This document shows, in pieces, positions 25,617-35,868 of a stretch of 37,265 nucleotides of DNA. The notes beneath the pieces are model-generated. The model had not been told where the DNA came from, did not search any database, and worked only from the letters and a program-made list of their open reading frames with translations. This stretch comes from an uncultured cyanobacterium (lineage in GTDB: Bacteria > Cyanobacteriota > Cyanobacteriia > Cyanobacteriales > FACHB-T130): the NCBI GenBank assembly GCA_936920195.1, contig CAKZHE010000243.1, positions 1 through 37,265 of the forward strand. Direction: 5' to 3'. The position numbers and the translations under genes are program-made. Positions within the stretch are counted from its first letter, which is position 1. The number at the start of each line of letters is the position of its first letter.

Positions 25617-26566
25617 TTACAGGTTTAACTGGACAGGATGGCTCTTATTTAGCCGAACTGTTATTAGAAAAAAACTATCAAGTATTTGGTTTAGTACGTC
25701 GTTCTAGTTCTAGCAATATTAGCCGGATCGATCATTTATCAGGTAATCTGAAAATTATCTCTGGAGATTTGTTAGATCAGTGTTCTTTGATGGATGCGAT
25801 CGCCGACACCCAACCCGACGAAATTTACAACCTCGCCTCCCAAAGTTATATTCCGGTATCATGGACGCAACCCGCTCTCACCGCCGAATATACCGCCTTG
25901 GGAGTATCTCGCTTGCTGGAATCCATCCGTCGTTGCTATCCTCCTGCCAAGTTTTACCAAGCCTCTAGCAGCGAAGTTTTTGGACAACCAGATGAATCTC
26001 CCCAAACCGAGCGTACCGCCTTTCGCCCCCGCAACCCCTATGGCGTTGCCAAAGCCTACGCGCACTGGATGAGCGTTAACTATCGCCAGCAATACCAGAT
26101 GTTTGCTAGCTGCGGTATTACTTACACTCACGAATCTCCCCGACGCGGCACAGAATTTGTGTTTCGGAAAATTACCCGTGCCGCCGCTGCGATTAAACTT
26201 GGTTTAGCCCAAGATTTAAAACTTGGCAATTTAGAAGCTCGCCGCGATTGGTGTTATGCCAAAGATGCAGTCCGGGCGATGTGGATGATGTTGCAACAAG
26301 AAAAGCCAGATGATTATATCATTGCCAGTGGTGAAACTCATACGGTGAAAGAGCTAGTAGAATGCGCCTTTAATTACCTAGGTTTAAATTGGCAAGATTA
26401 TGTTTCCGTCGATCCCGCTTTTTACCGTCCAGATGAACCCGTAGAATTAGTTGGGTGCATTGATAAAATCACGGCTCGTTTAGGCTGGAAACCAGAATAT
26501 TCTTTTCAACAATTAGTCGAATTAATGGTTGAAAATGATCTCAAAGAACTCAGCAATCATCAATAA
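25595..26566 (+). CDS. gmd: GDP-mannose 4,6-dehydratase family enzyme
   Basis: Extended SDR of 323 residues producing GDP-4-keto-6-deoxymannose. GLTGQDGSYLAELLLEK (10-26) is the NADP motif with the Gln-Asp typical of Gmd, LVRRSSSSN binds the cofactor phosphate, SSSEVFG (124-130) carries the catalytic Ser/Glu, and NPYGVAKAYAHW gives Tyr149 and Lys153. HESPRRGTEFVFRKIT is the strongly conserved Gmd segment. Shorter than E. coli Gmd (373) but within the range of bacterial homologues. The SSSEVFG form also occurs in GDP-6-deoxyheptose dehydratases, so a GDP-heptose substrate is possible. It starts inside the previous gene with GAGGAAAA upstream. Its product can feed the fcl-like (9412) and ColD-like (13004) enzymes. 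Confidence 0.88.
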   Translation: MANKKALITGLTGQDGSYLAELLLEKNYQVFGLVRRSSSSNISRIDHLSGNLKIISGDLLDQCSLMDAIADTQPDEIYNLASQSYIPVSWTQPALTAEYTALGVSRLLESIRRCYPPAKFYQASSSEVFGQPDESPQTERTAFRPRNPYGVAKAYAHWMSVNYRQQYQMFASCGITYTHESPRRGTEFVFRKITRAAAAIKLGLAQDLKLGNLEARRDWCYAKDAVRAMWMMLQQEKPDDYIIASGETHTVKELVECAFNYLGLNWQDYVSVDPAFYRPDEPVELVGCIDKITARLGWKPEYSFQQLVELMVENDLKELSNHQ

Positions 26567-26612
26567 GTACTGAAAAATAAATAAAATGACTAATTGCAGC
26601 ACTAGCAATAGA

Positions 26613-26695
26613 CGTAGCTTGGGTTGAAACGATAGTGAAAACCCAACATTTATCAGTGGTTTGTTGGGTTTTGCTCTCTAGCAACCCAACCTACG
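26613..26695. repeat. dispersed palindromic repeat (GTAGGTTGGGTTG family), full copy
   Basis: CGTAGCTTGGGTTG at the left end and CAACCCAACCTACG at the right end (26682-26695) are inverted repeats with one mismatch. Inside, AAAACCCAACA pairs with TGTTGGGTTTT. The first 41 bases recur near the window end (36979-37019) with four differences. It fills the 154-base gap between gmd and the next glycosyltransferase and has no ORF. Confidence 0.75.
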
Positions 26696-26720
26696 ATTAT
26701 AATCAAGTTATTGAAGCCTA

Positions 26721-27887
26721 ATGCTGGAAATTACCATCGATGCTACGCCGATTCAACCTCAATCTAGTGGGGTGGGATTTTACGTTACGAACTTAATTCA
26801 TGCGCTCGCCCAATTGCAAGAGCATGAAAATTTTCAACTTAGTCTGGCTTATCAACCTCGCTTAAAGAATTGGTTGCGTTGGGACTTTTCTTTACCAGAT
26901 GCGATCGCTACCTATCCCCGCACCAATATTCTACCAATTCCAGTTCGAGTTTCTAACTTACTTTTGGCTGCACCTCATCACCAATTAGTCACTGCCTATT
27001 TTGATTATTACTTGCGATCGCCTACCATCTTTCACGGCACTAATTTCGCCCTTTTCCCTGGTAAAAATAGCCGTAAATTGATTACCATTTACGATTTAAC
27101 CTTTATCAAATATCCCCATTATGCCGATGCGGTGATGAAAACATATACTCAAAAAACCAGGCAGTGCTTGCAGCAAGCAGATGCCGCGATCGCCATCTCT
27201 GAAAATACTAAAAAAGAAATAGTTGCACATTTCAATTTTGACCCCGATCGCATTTATGTCACCCCTTTAGCCAGCCGCTATCATCCCAAATATCTTTCCG
27301 AAGAACAGGCAAACAAAATTCAGTCATCCCTCGCCTATGATTTTTCTCGTCCCTATATCCTGTTTGTCAGCACCATTGAGCCGAGGAAAAATATTATTAA
27401 TTTAGTTCATGCCTTTAATTATTTGAAGGAGCGATCTAAAATTCCTCACAACTTAGTTTTAATTGGGCAAAAAGGCTGGAATTATCAGGATATATTTAGC
27501 GCGATAGCCTCCTCCCCTTGGTGCGAACAAATTCACCACCTCAACTATTTATCAGATGAATTAGTTGCCCTATTTTATTCCAAAGCAGATGCCTTTGTTT
27601 ATCCTTCTTATTATGAAGGATTTGGTTTACCTGTGTTGGAAGCTATGACATTAGGAACACCTGTAATTACTTCTAATACTTCCTCCCTCCCAGAAGTCGG
27701 AGGAGATGCCGCAATCCTAATCGATCCTGATGATGTAACTGCCTTAGCAGAAGCAATTTTAAAAGTAATTAGCGACTCCCAGTTGCGCCAGGAATTAATC
27801 CAGAAAGGTCAACAGAGAGCCAAATTATTTTCCTGGGAAAACACTGCCAGAGAAACTCTTAAAGCCTATCAATCCCTGCTGCCATGA
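26721..27887 (+). CDS. GT4 glycosyltransferase
   Basis: A 388-residue GT-B enzyme. TPIQPQSSGVGFYVTNLI is the glycine loop of the acceptor domain, ADAAIAISENTKKEI is the inter-domain region, FVSTIEPRKNIINLVHAF opens the donor domain, and YEGFGLPVLEAM gives the EX7E pair Glu299/Glu307. TSSLPEVGGDAAILIDPDD follows as in mannosyl/rhamnosyl GT4 proteins. The next gene overlaps by four bases (ATGA) and encodes a paralogue. There is no strong ribosome binding site; the repeat at 26613-26695 lies upstream. Donor unknown. Confidence 0.88.
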   Translation: MLEITIDATPIQPQSSGVGFYVTNLIHALAQLQEHENFQLSLAYQPRLKNWLRWDFSLPDAIATYPRTNILPIPVRVSNLLLAAPHHQLVTAYFDYYLRSPTIFHGTNFALFPGKNSRKLITIYDLTFIKYPHYADAVMKTYTQKTRQCLQQADAAIAISENTKKEIVAHFNFDPDRIYVTPLASRYHPKYLSEEQANKIQSSLAYDFSRPYILFVSTIEPRKNIINLVHAFNYLKERSKIPHNLVLIGQKGWNYQDIFSAIASSPWCEQIHHLNYLSDELVALFYSKADAFVYPSYYEGFGLPVLEAMTLGTPVITSNTSSLPEVGGDAAILIDPDDVTALAEAILKVISDSQLRQELIQKGQQRAKLFSWENTARETLKAYQSLLP

Positions 27888-28978
27888 AGAATATCCATCC
27901 CTTGCTGATTAATTTATCCTTTGTATTTTCTAAACCTACTGGGATTAGTAACTATGCAACTAACTTATTTCCCTATCTTCAAGCTCTCAACCCAATCTTA
28001 TTAACGGCACAAAGTGTAGACAATTATACTTGCCATCCAGTCCCATCTAATCTCACCCCAGCCCAAGGATCAAAGGGACATTTGCAGCGCTTATTATGGA
28101 CGCAGTGGCAGATTCCCAAAATTTATCGAGAAAAGCGATCGCATCTCCTTTTTTCCCCAGTTCCTGAAGCACCACTTTGGTCTGGGTGTCGGTATATCAT
28201 TACAGTTCATGACCTCATTCCTTTGCGCTTTCCCCGAAACCTTTCTCCCCTGACTAATTACTTCCGCTATTACTTGCCCCAAGTCCTAGCTCAAGCAGAG
28301 CATATTATTAGCGTTTCCGAAACTACAGCCAAAGATATTACTAAATTTTTTGACATTCCATCTGATAAAATCACCCCCATTCTGCACGGTTACGACTGCG
28401 ATCGCTTTCGTTTTCTCAACTTACCTACCAGAGAAAGTATGGGGGAATCTCCCTACTTTTTATATTTTGGTCGTCCCGATCCTTCCAAAAATCTGCCCCG
28501 CTTAATTACCGCCTTTGCCGCCTTAAAAAATAGCGATTCCGAATTGTGGCTAGTGGGACCGAGCGATCGCCGCTATACGCCCTTCTTAAAAGTCCAGGCA
28601 GAGCATTTAGGCATCGGCGATCGGGTAAGATTTTTAGAGTATGTCCCCGCTGTCGAATTGCCGATCATAATTAATCAAGCGATCGCCCTAGTTTTTCCTA
28701 GTCTTTGGGAAGGTTTTGGCTTTCCAGTCCTAGAGGCAATGGCTTGCGGCACACCAGTAATTACTGCCAATACTTCCTCCTTGCCAGAAGTGGCAGGTGA
28801 TGCCGCCTTATTAATTAATCCAGAAAATTTGGGAGAAATAACTGCCGCGATGCAAGCTATATTAGTTGATGGCTCGCTGCGATCGCATCTCCGACAAGCA
28901 GGTTTGGATCGAGCCAATCAGTTTAGTTGGAAAAAAACTGGTCAAGCCACTGCTGCAGTCCTGGAAAAATATTTATAG
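27884..28978 (+). CDS. GT4 glycosyltransferase, tandem paralogue
   Basis: 364 residues of the same family as the preceding gene. FSKPTGISNYATNLFPYL is the acceptor loop, ISVSETTAKDITKFF and FGRPDPSKNLPRLITAF the domain junction, and WEGFGFPVLEAM gives Glu276/Glu284. NTSSLPEVAGDAALLINPE is almost the same as in the upstream paralogue. The N-terminal half, which binds acceptor, differs more than the donor half, so the two probably use related donors on different acceptors. Start and stop overlap (27884-27887) shows translational coupling. This is the last gene of the polysaccharide block. Confidence 0.88.
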   Translation: MKNIHPLLINLSFVFSKPTGISNYATNLFPYLQALNPILLTAQSVDNYTCHPVPSNLTPAQGSKGHLQRLLWTQWQIPKIYREKRSHLLFSPVPEAPLWSGCRYIITVHDLIPLRFPRNLSPLTNYFRYYLPQVLAQAEHIISVSETTAKDITKFFDIPSDKITPILHGYDCDRFRFLNLPTRESMGESPYFLYFGRPDPSKNLPRLITAFAALKNSDSELWLVGPSDRRYTPFLKVQAEHLGIGDRVRFLEYVPAVELPIIINQAIALVFPSLWEGFGFPVLEAMACGTPVITANTSSLPEVAGDAALLINPENLGEITAAMQAILVDGSLRSHLRQAGLDRANQFSWKKTGQATAAVLEKYL

Positions 28979-28995
28979 TTATTATTATTAATTTA

Positions 28996-29112
28996 ATGCT
29001 CAGAAATAAAACTTTATCAGCTACTTTACCACCTCTGTTCATCTGTCTAGCATTTATTCTTTGCTCTGCTATTGGAATGTGGTTATTTCCCGATGCCTTG
29101 CATAGATGCTGA
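28996..29112 (+). CDS. possible 38-residue membrane peptide
   Basis: ATG 28996 opens a short frame with one strongly hydrophobic stretch (LPPLFICLAFILCSAIGMWL) flanked by a basic N-terminus. It has no ribosome binding site and no recognised homologue, and lies in the 196-base gap after the last glycosyltransferase. Could be a small membrane protein or chance. Confidence 0.18.
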   Translation: MLRNKTLSATLPPLFICLAFILCSAIGMWLFPDALHRC

Positions 29113-29113
29113 G

Positions 29114-29142
29114 TTTTCAATCTCCCAGGCTTGTCTTATAAT
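29114..29142 (+). promoter_or_regulatory. sigma70-type promoter of the PPC-domain gene
   Basis: TTTTCA at 29114-29119 and a consensus TATAAT at 29137-29142 are 17 bp apart, placing the transcript start near 29149, about 26 bases before ATG 29175. It marks a new transcription unit after the polysaccharide locus. Confidence 0.6.
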
Positions 29143-29174
29143 GTAGGCGGTTAAGCTTTTGAACCAAAATTTTT

Positions 29175-29630
29175 ATGACTAATGCCTTGGCTGCTCGGTT
29201 CGTCTCTGCCTTGTTTGTTCCTGCCACTGCGATCGCCATCAGTTTAACTGCTCCTGGGTTAGCAAAGGCTGAGAGTCAGCGGGTTTATCACCCCATTCCC
29301 CTGCCAGAAAGTAATGAAGTTTCTGATACCCTCACTGATAAGGATATTCCCACTGGCGAAGGTGGTTTCGCTAGAGATTATACAGTCAAGTTAGAAGCTA
29401 AAGACCAAGTATCAATTGACCTCACCTCCGAAAGTTTCGACACGATTGTAACTTTGATGAAAGACGGCGTTAACGTTGGTCAAAATGATGATGGCTCAGA
29501 CGGCAGTACCAATTCTCTGCTATTTACCCGGATTAAGGAGGCAGGGATTTACACAGTGCGGGTGCGTGCCTTCGGGGAAGCCGCCGGAGGTAGTTTTAAA
29601 CTTAAGGTAACGCGGTTAAGGCCAATTTAG
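29175..29630 (+). CDS. secreted PPC-domain protein
   Basis: 151 residues. An N-terminal signal peptide (hydrophobic from about 8 to 28, likely cleavage after AKA at 32) is followed by one bacterial pre-peptidase C-terminal (PPC) beta-sandwich. The marks are YTVKLEAKDQVSIDLTSE, SFDTIVTL, NDDGSDGSTNSLL and AGIYTVRVRAFG. PPC domains usually accompany secreted proteases or stand alone as surface proteins. It has its own promoter and faces the CHAT gene tail to tail. No catalytic domain is present, so a structural or binding role is the most that can be said. Confidence 0.78.
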   Translation: MTNALAARFVSALFVPATAIAISLTAPGLAKAESQRVYHPIPLPESNEVSDTLTDKDIPTGEGGFARDYTVKLEAKDQVSIDLTSESFDTIVTLMKDGVNVGQNDDGSDGSTNSLLFTRIKEAGIYTVRVRAFGEAAGGSFKLKVTRLRPI

Positions 29631-29635
29631 CTCTT

Positions 29636-29663
29636 GCTGGCTCTCTGGTTTAGGGGAGCCAGC
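29636..29663. terminator. hairpin between convergent genes
   Basis: GCTGGCTC (29636-29643) and GAGCCAGC (29656-29663) form a perfect 8-bp stem with a 12-base loop, five bases after the PPC gene stop and 26 bases before the end of the convergent CHAT gene. No T-tract follows on either side, so termination strength is uncertain. Confidence 0.45.
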
Positions 29664-29688
29664 CCAGTCTTGGGGATTCCGTCAACAT

Positions 29689-32600
29689 TTACCAAGGACT
29701 GCCAATCATGGTAAACCCACTCCAGTAATAAGGATGGGTAAGATTTCTGTCTCCCAGCCTAACCAATTCTGGCGGTAAGGGAAAGTTTCCTGATGGAGTA
29801 ATTAATTGTCCTCCTACTAACCGCACCTCACCCTTGAGCATTGCTACTTGCGTCTTTCGCAGGGCTTCGGCTTTAATGGGAGCGCGTTGCAATTCCTCAT
29901 AAAAAGTAGTCATCAGTGCCAAAGTTCCTACATCTGAAACATACCACAAACTGCCCATTGCTGACTTGACTCCTGCCATCACTGCTAACCCCGCAAACCC
30001 CAATTCTGCCTGCTCATCTCCGATGGCTGTGCGACAGGCACTTAAGACAAACAATTCTAGCGGAGGATCGTTTAATTGCAATTGCCGCAATTGATTGAGG
30101 GGCAATTTACTGTGATTAAACTGAATATAAGATTTACTAGCATCGCCAGATTTAAATTCCGCATGGGTAGCTAAATGGAGAATACCAAATGGTTGACTAG
30201 AGCGGGCAGATTGCAAATTTTCTAAAGTAAAATCGGAGTTGAGAAAAAACTTACCTTGCCACAACCGATTGGTAATTAAAGATAACTCTAATGGCACGGC
30301 AGGTAAAGGATTTTGCTCGGCAAATTTTTCCGATCCCATAGCTAGAATTTGCCGATCTTTCAAGCTGACATAGCGCTTGTCAGTCAAGGAGAAACTGGGA
30401 ATTAAAGCTACGCTATATTTTTCGACAATAAACTTTTGTCCATCGTGCATCGCCGCCATGGGAATAGAACGCAAACCTGCATCCATCACAAACAAAAGAT
30501 TATTAATTTTTTGTGCTTTTAAATCCTGTTCAATGGGAGTGATTATCCATTGATAAAGTTGTTGAGATGGAGCGAGATAGGCGCGAGGATAGCGGATATC
30601 TGTAACTTGGCGAAATTGTTGAATAACTGGCATAACTTGCGATCGCGTCACCCCTTCAATTCGCCTTTGAATAATTTTACCTTGGGAAGTAACTAGCACT
30701 ACTTCCAATTCATCTGTAGGCAACGCCTCTCGATTAGCTGCACCTACTCGTTCTTGTAAATTGCTCAAACCGCGCCGATTGAATTGCCAAAGAATTTCCC
30801 CTTTTTTGCCTTGATTGGGCTGGAAAAAGACATAGATTATGGCAGGTTTTAATCCTGTAAATTCTTCAATTTGGCGCAACTTATTTTGTGCTTCTGGCAG
30901 AGAAAAAGTATAGGTATCGCTCAATCCCAAGTAGGCGGCAAATAAGCTAGTAGAATTTTCTTCTATTTTAGTAACGCTCTCTTCAGCTAAATGTTCTGGG
31001 TCGGTTTTAATTAACGGTATCTCTAATTCTTTAGGAACAGGATTGGGAGAAATTTGAACCTCTTGCCCAATTTTAGTCAAGTCGATACTAATAATCTTAA
31101 TATTGCCTTCAGTATGGGTGAAGTAAAATGATTGTTGGGGAGCAACTGTATAATTGCCGCTAGTAATCGTTCCCGCTGTGCCATTAACAGTAGCATCGCC
31201 GACGATAAAGGGGATTAAACCATTACCGCCGTGACGAATGGTAATTGCCCCACCAGTTGTTCTGCCAGTGCTGGAAATGCTAGCATTGATATTATTGCGA
31301 TCGCGAAATGTCCCTGTTGCCTGAAAAAATTGCCCAGTGGTAATATCTACAGTGCCGCCGCTGCCGCTACCAAAACTTTGGGCATTAATCACGTTAGTAG
31401 CAATATTACCAGGCGCGGATAGAGCGATCGCGCCGCCATTGCCCCCGCGAGAGAAAATATTCAAATTTCCCGCAATAGTATTAATTGCCCCTTGGCTAGT
31501 TAGAGAAATAGTCCCGGCATTGCCATTACCATTATTAGCTGCCCAAAGATTGCTAAGAGCAGTAATATTGCCCCCAGCTTGGACTAAAACTGTCCCAGCA
31601 TTACCATTACCTGAAGTGCTGCGAGCCGAGGCATCCAAACTGTTAGTAGTAACATTACCAGAACTAGCAGTAATCTTGATAGTCCCCCCATTACCAACAT
31701 TATTCCCAAAGTCAGTTAAAGCGGCTAAAACTCCAGTATTAATATTGCCTTGGGTACTATCAATGGTAATATTGCCAGCATTACCAGAACTACTAGAAAT
31801 AGCTAAGATGTTGCTAGTAGTAATATTCCCAAGGGCAGATAAAGCGATCGCGCCACCATTTCCGGCCGCTGTTGTATCTAAAAGTCCCCCACTGGTATTG
31901 ATACTGCCGCTAGTGCTGGTCAGATTAATTGCCCTACCGCTATTAGTAATATTGCTAGTAGTAATATTTTGATTGGCTGTTAAATTAATCGTAGCATTAT
32001 CAGTACCAGTTAAAGTAAACCCGGTAGTATTGATGGAACCGAAATCGATAGGCGATCGCAGAGTTACCGGATCTTGAAAAGTAGTATTCCCCGCCAAACT
32101 AATTGTGCCGCTACTATCAGTTCGACCAATGAAGATTTGGGAGAAGCCATTTTGAATCGCATTTAATTTGCTGGTATCCAAATTCAAACTTGCATCGGTG
32201 ACAGTGCCACCTACAGTAATTCCCAAGCTTGGAGTTATTGGTTGGATCTGAAGCATTCCAGATCCCTTAATTTGTGTAGTTCCAGTAATATACAATTCGT
32301 TGCTTTCCAGAGTTACCGTACCGCTACCCGCAGCAGTTGGATTAATCAAAGTGTCGTATAAATTGATGCCCTGATTGCTATTAACAGCGGTTCCAGTAAA
32401 AGTAATATTTCCAGAAGTCGATTGGACAACGCTGTTACTCCTTAACTCAATTCCCGGAGTATTAGTACCAGTAGCAATATTTTTACCAATAATTTGAATA
32501 TTACCGCTAGCAGAACTGATTGTAGAACTGCTATTAGTAAAAGTCCCGCTAGCACTTGAACCACCACCGCTAGTACCATCAAGAGTAATATTTCCGGTTC

Positions 32601-34833
32601 CGGTTGCCGTAACTAAGGTACTGTTGGTGAGAGTAATCCCATCATTATTATTCCCAGATGTAGCATTACTGCGACCAGTTAAAGTTATATTTCCCGTTCC
32701 AGTTGTTTGTACTTTACCCCCAGTACCGCCAGCACCAAAAATAATGCCAGAATTGCCATTTCCAGTCCCTTGACCAGTACCTACCAGATTGATATTACCA
32801 TCCTGAGAACTAATTAGGGAACTCGCCCCCAAAACGTGAATGCCGTAGTTATTGCTTGTCCCGCTACTGCTACCAGTACCATTAAGATTAATTGTGCCAG
32901 TAGTAGATTGGACAGTGCTATTAAAAAAATAAATGCCAGATCCTCCTGTGCCTGTGAAGTTAATATTGCCATTCCCGGCATTAACAGTGCTGTTGCTAAT
33001 ATTCACGCCGTGAGTAGCAGCAGAAGTAGTCCTACCAATTCCGGTAATATTTCCCCCGCCTGTATTAATTGTGGCGCTGGTAATGTTGAGAGTGCCGACA
33101 CCGCTATTATCTGAATCAGCATTGAATACTAGATTGAGCGTATCTCCAGTTCCGCCGCTAATATTGGCATTAAGATTAATGTTATTATGAGCATTCAGCG
33201 TCAGAGTTCTGCCCGTACCGATGCCGCTAAAATCTAGACCGACAGTAAGATTAATATCCCCAACTTCGGAATTTGTCCCGGCGGTAGCAGTAGAAATAGT
33301 CACATCTCCAGACAGCAAAGCGGCTCGAATTAGGTTAACTCCCAGTTGGGCGGTATCGTTGGTAGTAGTAAAGGGATTGCTAGTGATGTTGGTAGATCCA
33401 CTTGCTACAATGTCAATATTGTTGGGGTCAATTAACCAAGTTCCGCCTGTGCCTGCGGGAGCAGAAATATCTGGAGTGGTGGTAATATCTAAAAATTTCT
33501 GGCTGCTAGTTTCGACAAAGCCGCCGTTACCAGAATTAGAAATGGCAGCGGCACTAATTTTGCCATAAATGCGGGTGGCAAGATCTGACCAAATCATTAT
33601 TCGTCCGCCATTGCCAGAGGCCATCGCATCCGCTTTAATTACCGTATCTGGACTAATAAAAGTAACAGCCGCATTGGGTACTGTTCCCAAACCTTGATAA
33701 TCGCCACCCATCAAGATTGTACCGCCGCCGTTAGTGCCGCTAGCATTAATTTGAGATGCGATCGCGCCAACTTTGTGACCCAAAATATTGATTATACCGC
33801 CCGTATTCCCAGAAACATCAATATTGCCAGAAACAATTGTCGTTCCCGTCTCCGTCGGTATATTTATTCCCGAACCTGTTAAACTTACCGTACCATCGGG
33901 ATTCACCGTCAATCTCGTAGCGTTGCCCACATTTCCCCCGGCAAGTAATTGGGGTAAAGATAGGGGGGCAATCAATTGTCCATGACTATTAATATCCTGT
34001 TGAATTTGGGTAGGGAATTCCAGACTCAACAAACTACCTTGAGGAGTCACCCTGACTAATTTTTCCCCCGGCACAGCCGCAATCGTAATTTGACCGCTAG
34101 GGGTAGATATTGTCCCCGTATTGATAACTATCCCACCTAACAAAGTGATCCTTTGTCCCGGCGCTACCGTTAAATTACCTGCATTAATAATTGCGCCAGA
34201 TTGATTGGTCGCAAAAGCAAAAGCATTAGGATTCCCAACTAAATTAGCATAATTATTATTGCCTATGGCCTGAAACCAATCATTGCCAATCCCAATCCCA
34301 TTCGCAGTTGTGGCGGTAAAGGAAGCTGGCACATTTAAACTAGCATTCTGCCCAAAAATAATTCCGGCAGGGTTGAGCAGAAATAGGTTAGAATTTCCCC
34401 CACTTACTTGAATTAACCCATTAATTAAGGAAGGCTCGCCGCCCACTACTCGCCCCAGGATATTCTGAATATTGGGATTGCTGAGAAAGTTAGCAATTTG
34501 TTCCTGGCTGAGATTAAATTGTTCAAAACTGTGAAAGAGATTAGCTCCCGCTTGAGTACCGCCACCAATATCAAATTGATGGGGATTGCTGCTGTCAGGA
34601 ATAACCGTTGTCCCCGTACCATCACCAGCGGGAGTAATGGGTTGAGCTTGGACAGGAATTGCCAAAGTGACGGCTAGGACTACAGGTACAAATTTTGAAT
34701 TCAAAATGCCAAATGCCAAATTAACAATGAAATTGTCTTTAATTTGGATCGACGGATATCCGTTTGTCTTTAATTTTGAATTTTGAATTTTGAACTTTGA
34801 ATTGGAGCGAAGCGACTTGGCTATTTTGTCCAT
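29689..34833 (-). CDS. filamentous-haemagglutinin-type beta-helix protein with C-terminal CHAT protease domain
   Basis: A 1714-residue predicted secreted protein. After an unusually long leader and a signal peptide ending near PVQAQ comes a TPS/haemagglutinin N-terminal domain ([26 protein letters not shown]). This is the region that TpsB-type transporters recognise in two-partner secretion. The middle (~300-1230) is a Gly/Asn/Thr-rich beta-helix with repeated G-N-I-T and GNGGTI turns. The last ~300 residues are a CHAT domain: HLATH with His1557 and SACRT with Cys1600, so the caspase-like dyad is intact. AGAGG lies before ATG 34833. It follows cobS by 41 bases on the same strand. No TpsB partner is in the window. 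Substrate unknown. Confidence 0.85.
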   Translation of the reverse strand: MDKIAKSLRSNSKFKIQNSKLKTNGYPSIQIKDNFIVNLAFGILNSKFVPVVLAVTLAIPVQAQPITPAGDGTGTTVIPDSSNPHQFDIGGGTQAGANLFHSFEQFNLSQEQIANFLSNPNIQNILGRVVGGEPSLINGLIQVSGGNSNLFLLNPAGIIFGQNASLNVPASFTATTANGIGIGNDWFQAIGNNNYANLVGNPNAFAFATNQSGAIINAGNLTVAPGQRITLLGGIVINTGTISTPSGQITIAAVPGEKLVRVTPQGSLLSLEFPTQIQQDINSHGQLIAPLSLPQLLAGGNVGNATRLTVNPDGTVSLTGSGINIPTETGTTIVSGNIDVSGNTGGIINILGHKVGAIASQINASGTNGGGTILMGGDYQGLGTVPNAAVTFISPDTVIKADAMASGNGGRIMIWSDLATRIYGKISAAAISNSGNGGFVETSSQKFLDITTTPDISAPAGTGGTWLIDPNNIDIVASGSTNITSNPFTTTNDTAQLGVNLIRAALLSGDVTISTATAGTNSEVGDINLTVGLDFSGIGTGRTLTLNAHNNINLNANISGGTGDTLNLVFNADSDNSGVGTLNITSATINTGGGNITGIGRTTSAATHGVNISNSTVNAGNGNINFTGTGGSGIYFFNSTVQSTTGTINLNGTGSSSGTSNNYGIHVLGASSLISSQDGNINLVGTGQGTGNGNSGIIFGAGGTGGKVQTTGTGNITLTGRSNATSGNNNDGITLTNSTLVTATGTGNITLDGTSGGGSSASGTFTNSSSTISSASGNIQIIGKNIATGTNTPGIELRSNSVVQSTSGNITFTGTAVNSNQGINLYDTLINPTAAGSGTVTLESNELYITGTTQIKGSGMLQIQPITPSLGITVGGTVTDASLNLDTSKLNAIQNGFSQIFIGRTDSSGTISLAGNTTFQDPVTLRSPIDFGSINTTGFTLTGTDNATINLTANQNITTSNITNSGRAINLTSTSGSINTSGGLLDTTAAGNGGAIALSALGNITTSNILAISSSSGNAGNITIDSTQGNINTGVLAALTDFGNNVGNGGTIKITASSGNVTTNSLDASARSTSGNGNAGTVLVQAGGNITALSNLWAANNGNGNAGTISLTSQGAINTIAGNLNIFSRGGNGGAIALSAPGNIATNVINAQSFGSGSGGTVDITTGQFFQATGTFRDRNNINASISSTGRTTGGAITIRHGGNGLIPFIVGDATVNGTAGTITSGNYTVAPQQSFYFTHTEGNIKIISIDLTKIGQEVQISPNPVPKELEIPLIKTDPEHLAEESVTKIEENSTSLFAAYLGLSDTYTFSLPEAQNKLRQIEEFTGLKPAIIYVFFQPNQGKKGEILWQFNRRGLSNLQERVGAANREALPTDELEVVLVTSQGKIIQRRIEGVTRSQVMPVIQQFRQVTDIRYPRAYLAPSQQLYQWIITPIEQDLKAQKINNLLFVMDAGLRSIPMAAMHDGQKFIVEKYSVALIPSFSLTDKRYVSLKDRQILAMGSEKFAEQNPLPAVPLELSLITNRLWQGKFFLNSDFTLENLQSARSSQPFGILHLATHAEFKSGDASKSYIQFNHSKLPLNQLRQLQLNDPPLELFVLSACRTAIGDEQAELGFAGLAVMAGVKSAMGSLWYVSDVGTLALMTTFYEELQRAPIKAEALRKTQVAMLKGEVRLVGGQLITPSGNFPLPPELVRLGDRNLTHPYYWSGFTMIGSPW
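34691..34805. repeat. dispersed AATTCAAAATTC-type repeat inside the CHAT gene leader
   Basis: The plus strand shows AATTTTGAATTC and CCAAATGCCAAATT near 34691-34723, and TTTTGAA iterated three times near 34773-34795. This pattern is usual in cyanobacterial intergenic repeats. Here it is read in frame on the minus strand as [12 protein letters not shown] and GILNSKF, ahead of the signal peptide of the haemagglutinin/CHAT protein. Confidence 0.5.
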
Positions 34834-34874
34834 AAAAGCCTCTTTTGGCGAGAAAATAGCACTATGAGAATTAC

Positions 34875-35636
34875 TTACCTAGGACTTATCCAACTAAATG
34901 TTAACCAGCAAAGAATAAGTGCTTCTGTCCACTCAACTACGGCTCCGTAACTATCTCCAGTATGACCGCCTAATTGCCGATTAAACCAAGCTCCGACCAT
35001 CAAAGCGATCGCTCCTCCCATTGCCCCGACTAATCCTAAAATTTCCCGGTGTAGTAAAATCGGAATGCCACTGAACGCAAGTAATAATAAGCCGCCAAAT
35101 AGCGAATCTGGTAAAGGTTGTAAATGAACTTTGTGAAAAGCACCTTTGCCTGTAGGTTTAAGATAGGGATAAAGGGCGATCGCCATTACTTGTCCCCAAC
35201 GTCCCCAACCTGCCGCTACCATTAGTATCCACCAGCGATGATTTGATAAATCGCTCAGAGCAGCGGTTTTTAAAAACAATAAAACTATTCCTGCCATTGC
35301 CCCAAATGCCCCAGTAGCGCTGTCTGCCATCACTTGCAGTCGGCGCTCTGGATTTTGGACTGCCAACCCGTCGGCAGTATCCATCACTCCATCCAAATGC
35401 AATCCTCCTGTAATGGCAATCCATCCCCCCACCACCACCGCCGAACGGGTGAGAATTGGCATTCCCAAGAATTGCAAGCCCCCATCTAACAATCCCAATA
35501 ACCCCCCAACCAGTAATCCTACCAAGGGAGCATAAACAGCGACTCTTTCAAACTCTAACGACCATTGGGCAGGCACTGGTAAGCAAGTATAAAAGGCGAT
35601 CGCTGCCATAAATTGTCGCCAATGTAAAAGTTTCAT
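34875..35636 (-). CDS. cobS: adenosylcobinamide-GDP ribazoletransferase (cobalamin synthase)
   Basis: 253-residue integral membrane enzyme that joins adenosylcobinamide-GDP and alpha-ribazole (or its phosphate) in the last steps of corrinoid assembly. The acidic motif [14 protein letters not shown] (77-90) with SATGAFG (106-112) is diagnostic, and FYTCLPVP near the N-terminus is typical. Length is normal. Only cobS is present; other cob genes are not in the window. No B12 riboswitch was seen in the 230 bases upstream. The haemagglutinin/CHAT gene follows on the same strand after 41 bases. The radical SAM enzyme at 14324 needs cobalamin, but a functional link is not implied. Confidence 0.94.
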   Translation of the reverse strand: MKLLHWRQFMAAIAFYTCLPVPAQWSLEFERVAVYAPLVGLLVGGLLGLLDGGLQFLGMPILTRSAVVVGGWIAITGGLHLDGVMDTADGLAVQNPERRLQVMADSATGAFGAMAGIVLLFLKTAALSDLSNHRWWILMVAAGWGRWGQVMAIALYPYLKPTGKGAFHKVHLQPLPDSLFGGLLLLAFSGIPILLHREILGLVGAMGGAIALMVGAWFNRQLGGHTGDSYGAVVEWTEALILCWLTFSWISPR

Positions 35637-35711
35637 AAAGCTTTAGGAAACCAAATTCAGTAAATTATCGTAGAAACCGATCGGAAATCTTGGGCTAATA
35701 TAGTGTCGTGG

Positions 35712-35757
35712 TGGCTCAGATTCAGATCCAATTGCTATCAGTAGTGTATCTGAGCCA
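35712..35757. other. inverted repeat upstream of cobS
   Basis: TGGCTCAGAT (35712-35721) and ATCTGAGCCA (35748-35757) form a perfect 10-bp stem with a 26-base loop in the gap between the divergent cobS and the 35869 gene. A further short palindrome GGGTC-A-GACCC lies at about 35785-35796. Either could be regulatory or a repeat remnant. Confidence 0.4.
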
Positions 35758-35868
35758 TCTAAGCTAGCTATTCTTCTTACTCCATCTCAATGAAGGGTCA
35801 GACCCTACTTTTGCCTTAGCCTAGTGCATGGCAAGATCGGCCTCATTTGCACCAACCGCTGTTTTTCC

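Noticed and set aside
29689-30200. CHAT domain as part of a CRISPR-linked caspase (type III-E) or a gasdermin defence system
   Set aside because: The domain is fused to a secreted haemagglutinin-type protein, and neither cas nor gasdermin-like genes are nearby.
31337-31972. 211-codon open frame on the plus strand inside the haemagglutinin/CHAT gene
   Set aside because: It is antisense to the Gly/Asn/Thr-rich beta-helix repeats, and its Leu/Pro/Val/Ile-rich product is what such biased codons give on the other strand. The same applies to the frames near 32836, 33221, 33694 and 33788.
35637-35868. Cobalamin riboswitch upstream of cobS
   Set aside because: I looked for the conserved B12-box sequence on the minus strand and saw none; only a simple 10-bp inverted repeat is present.
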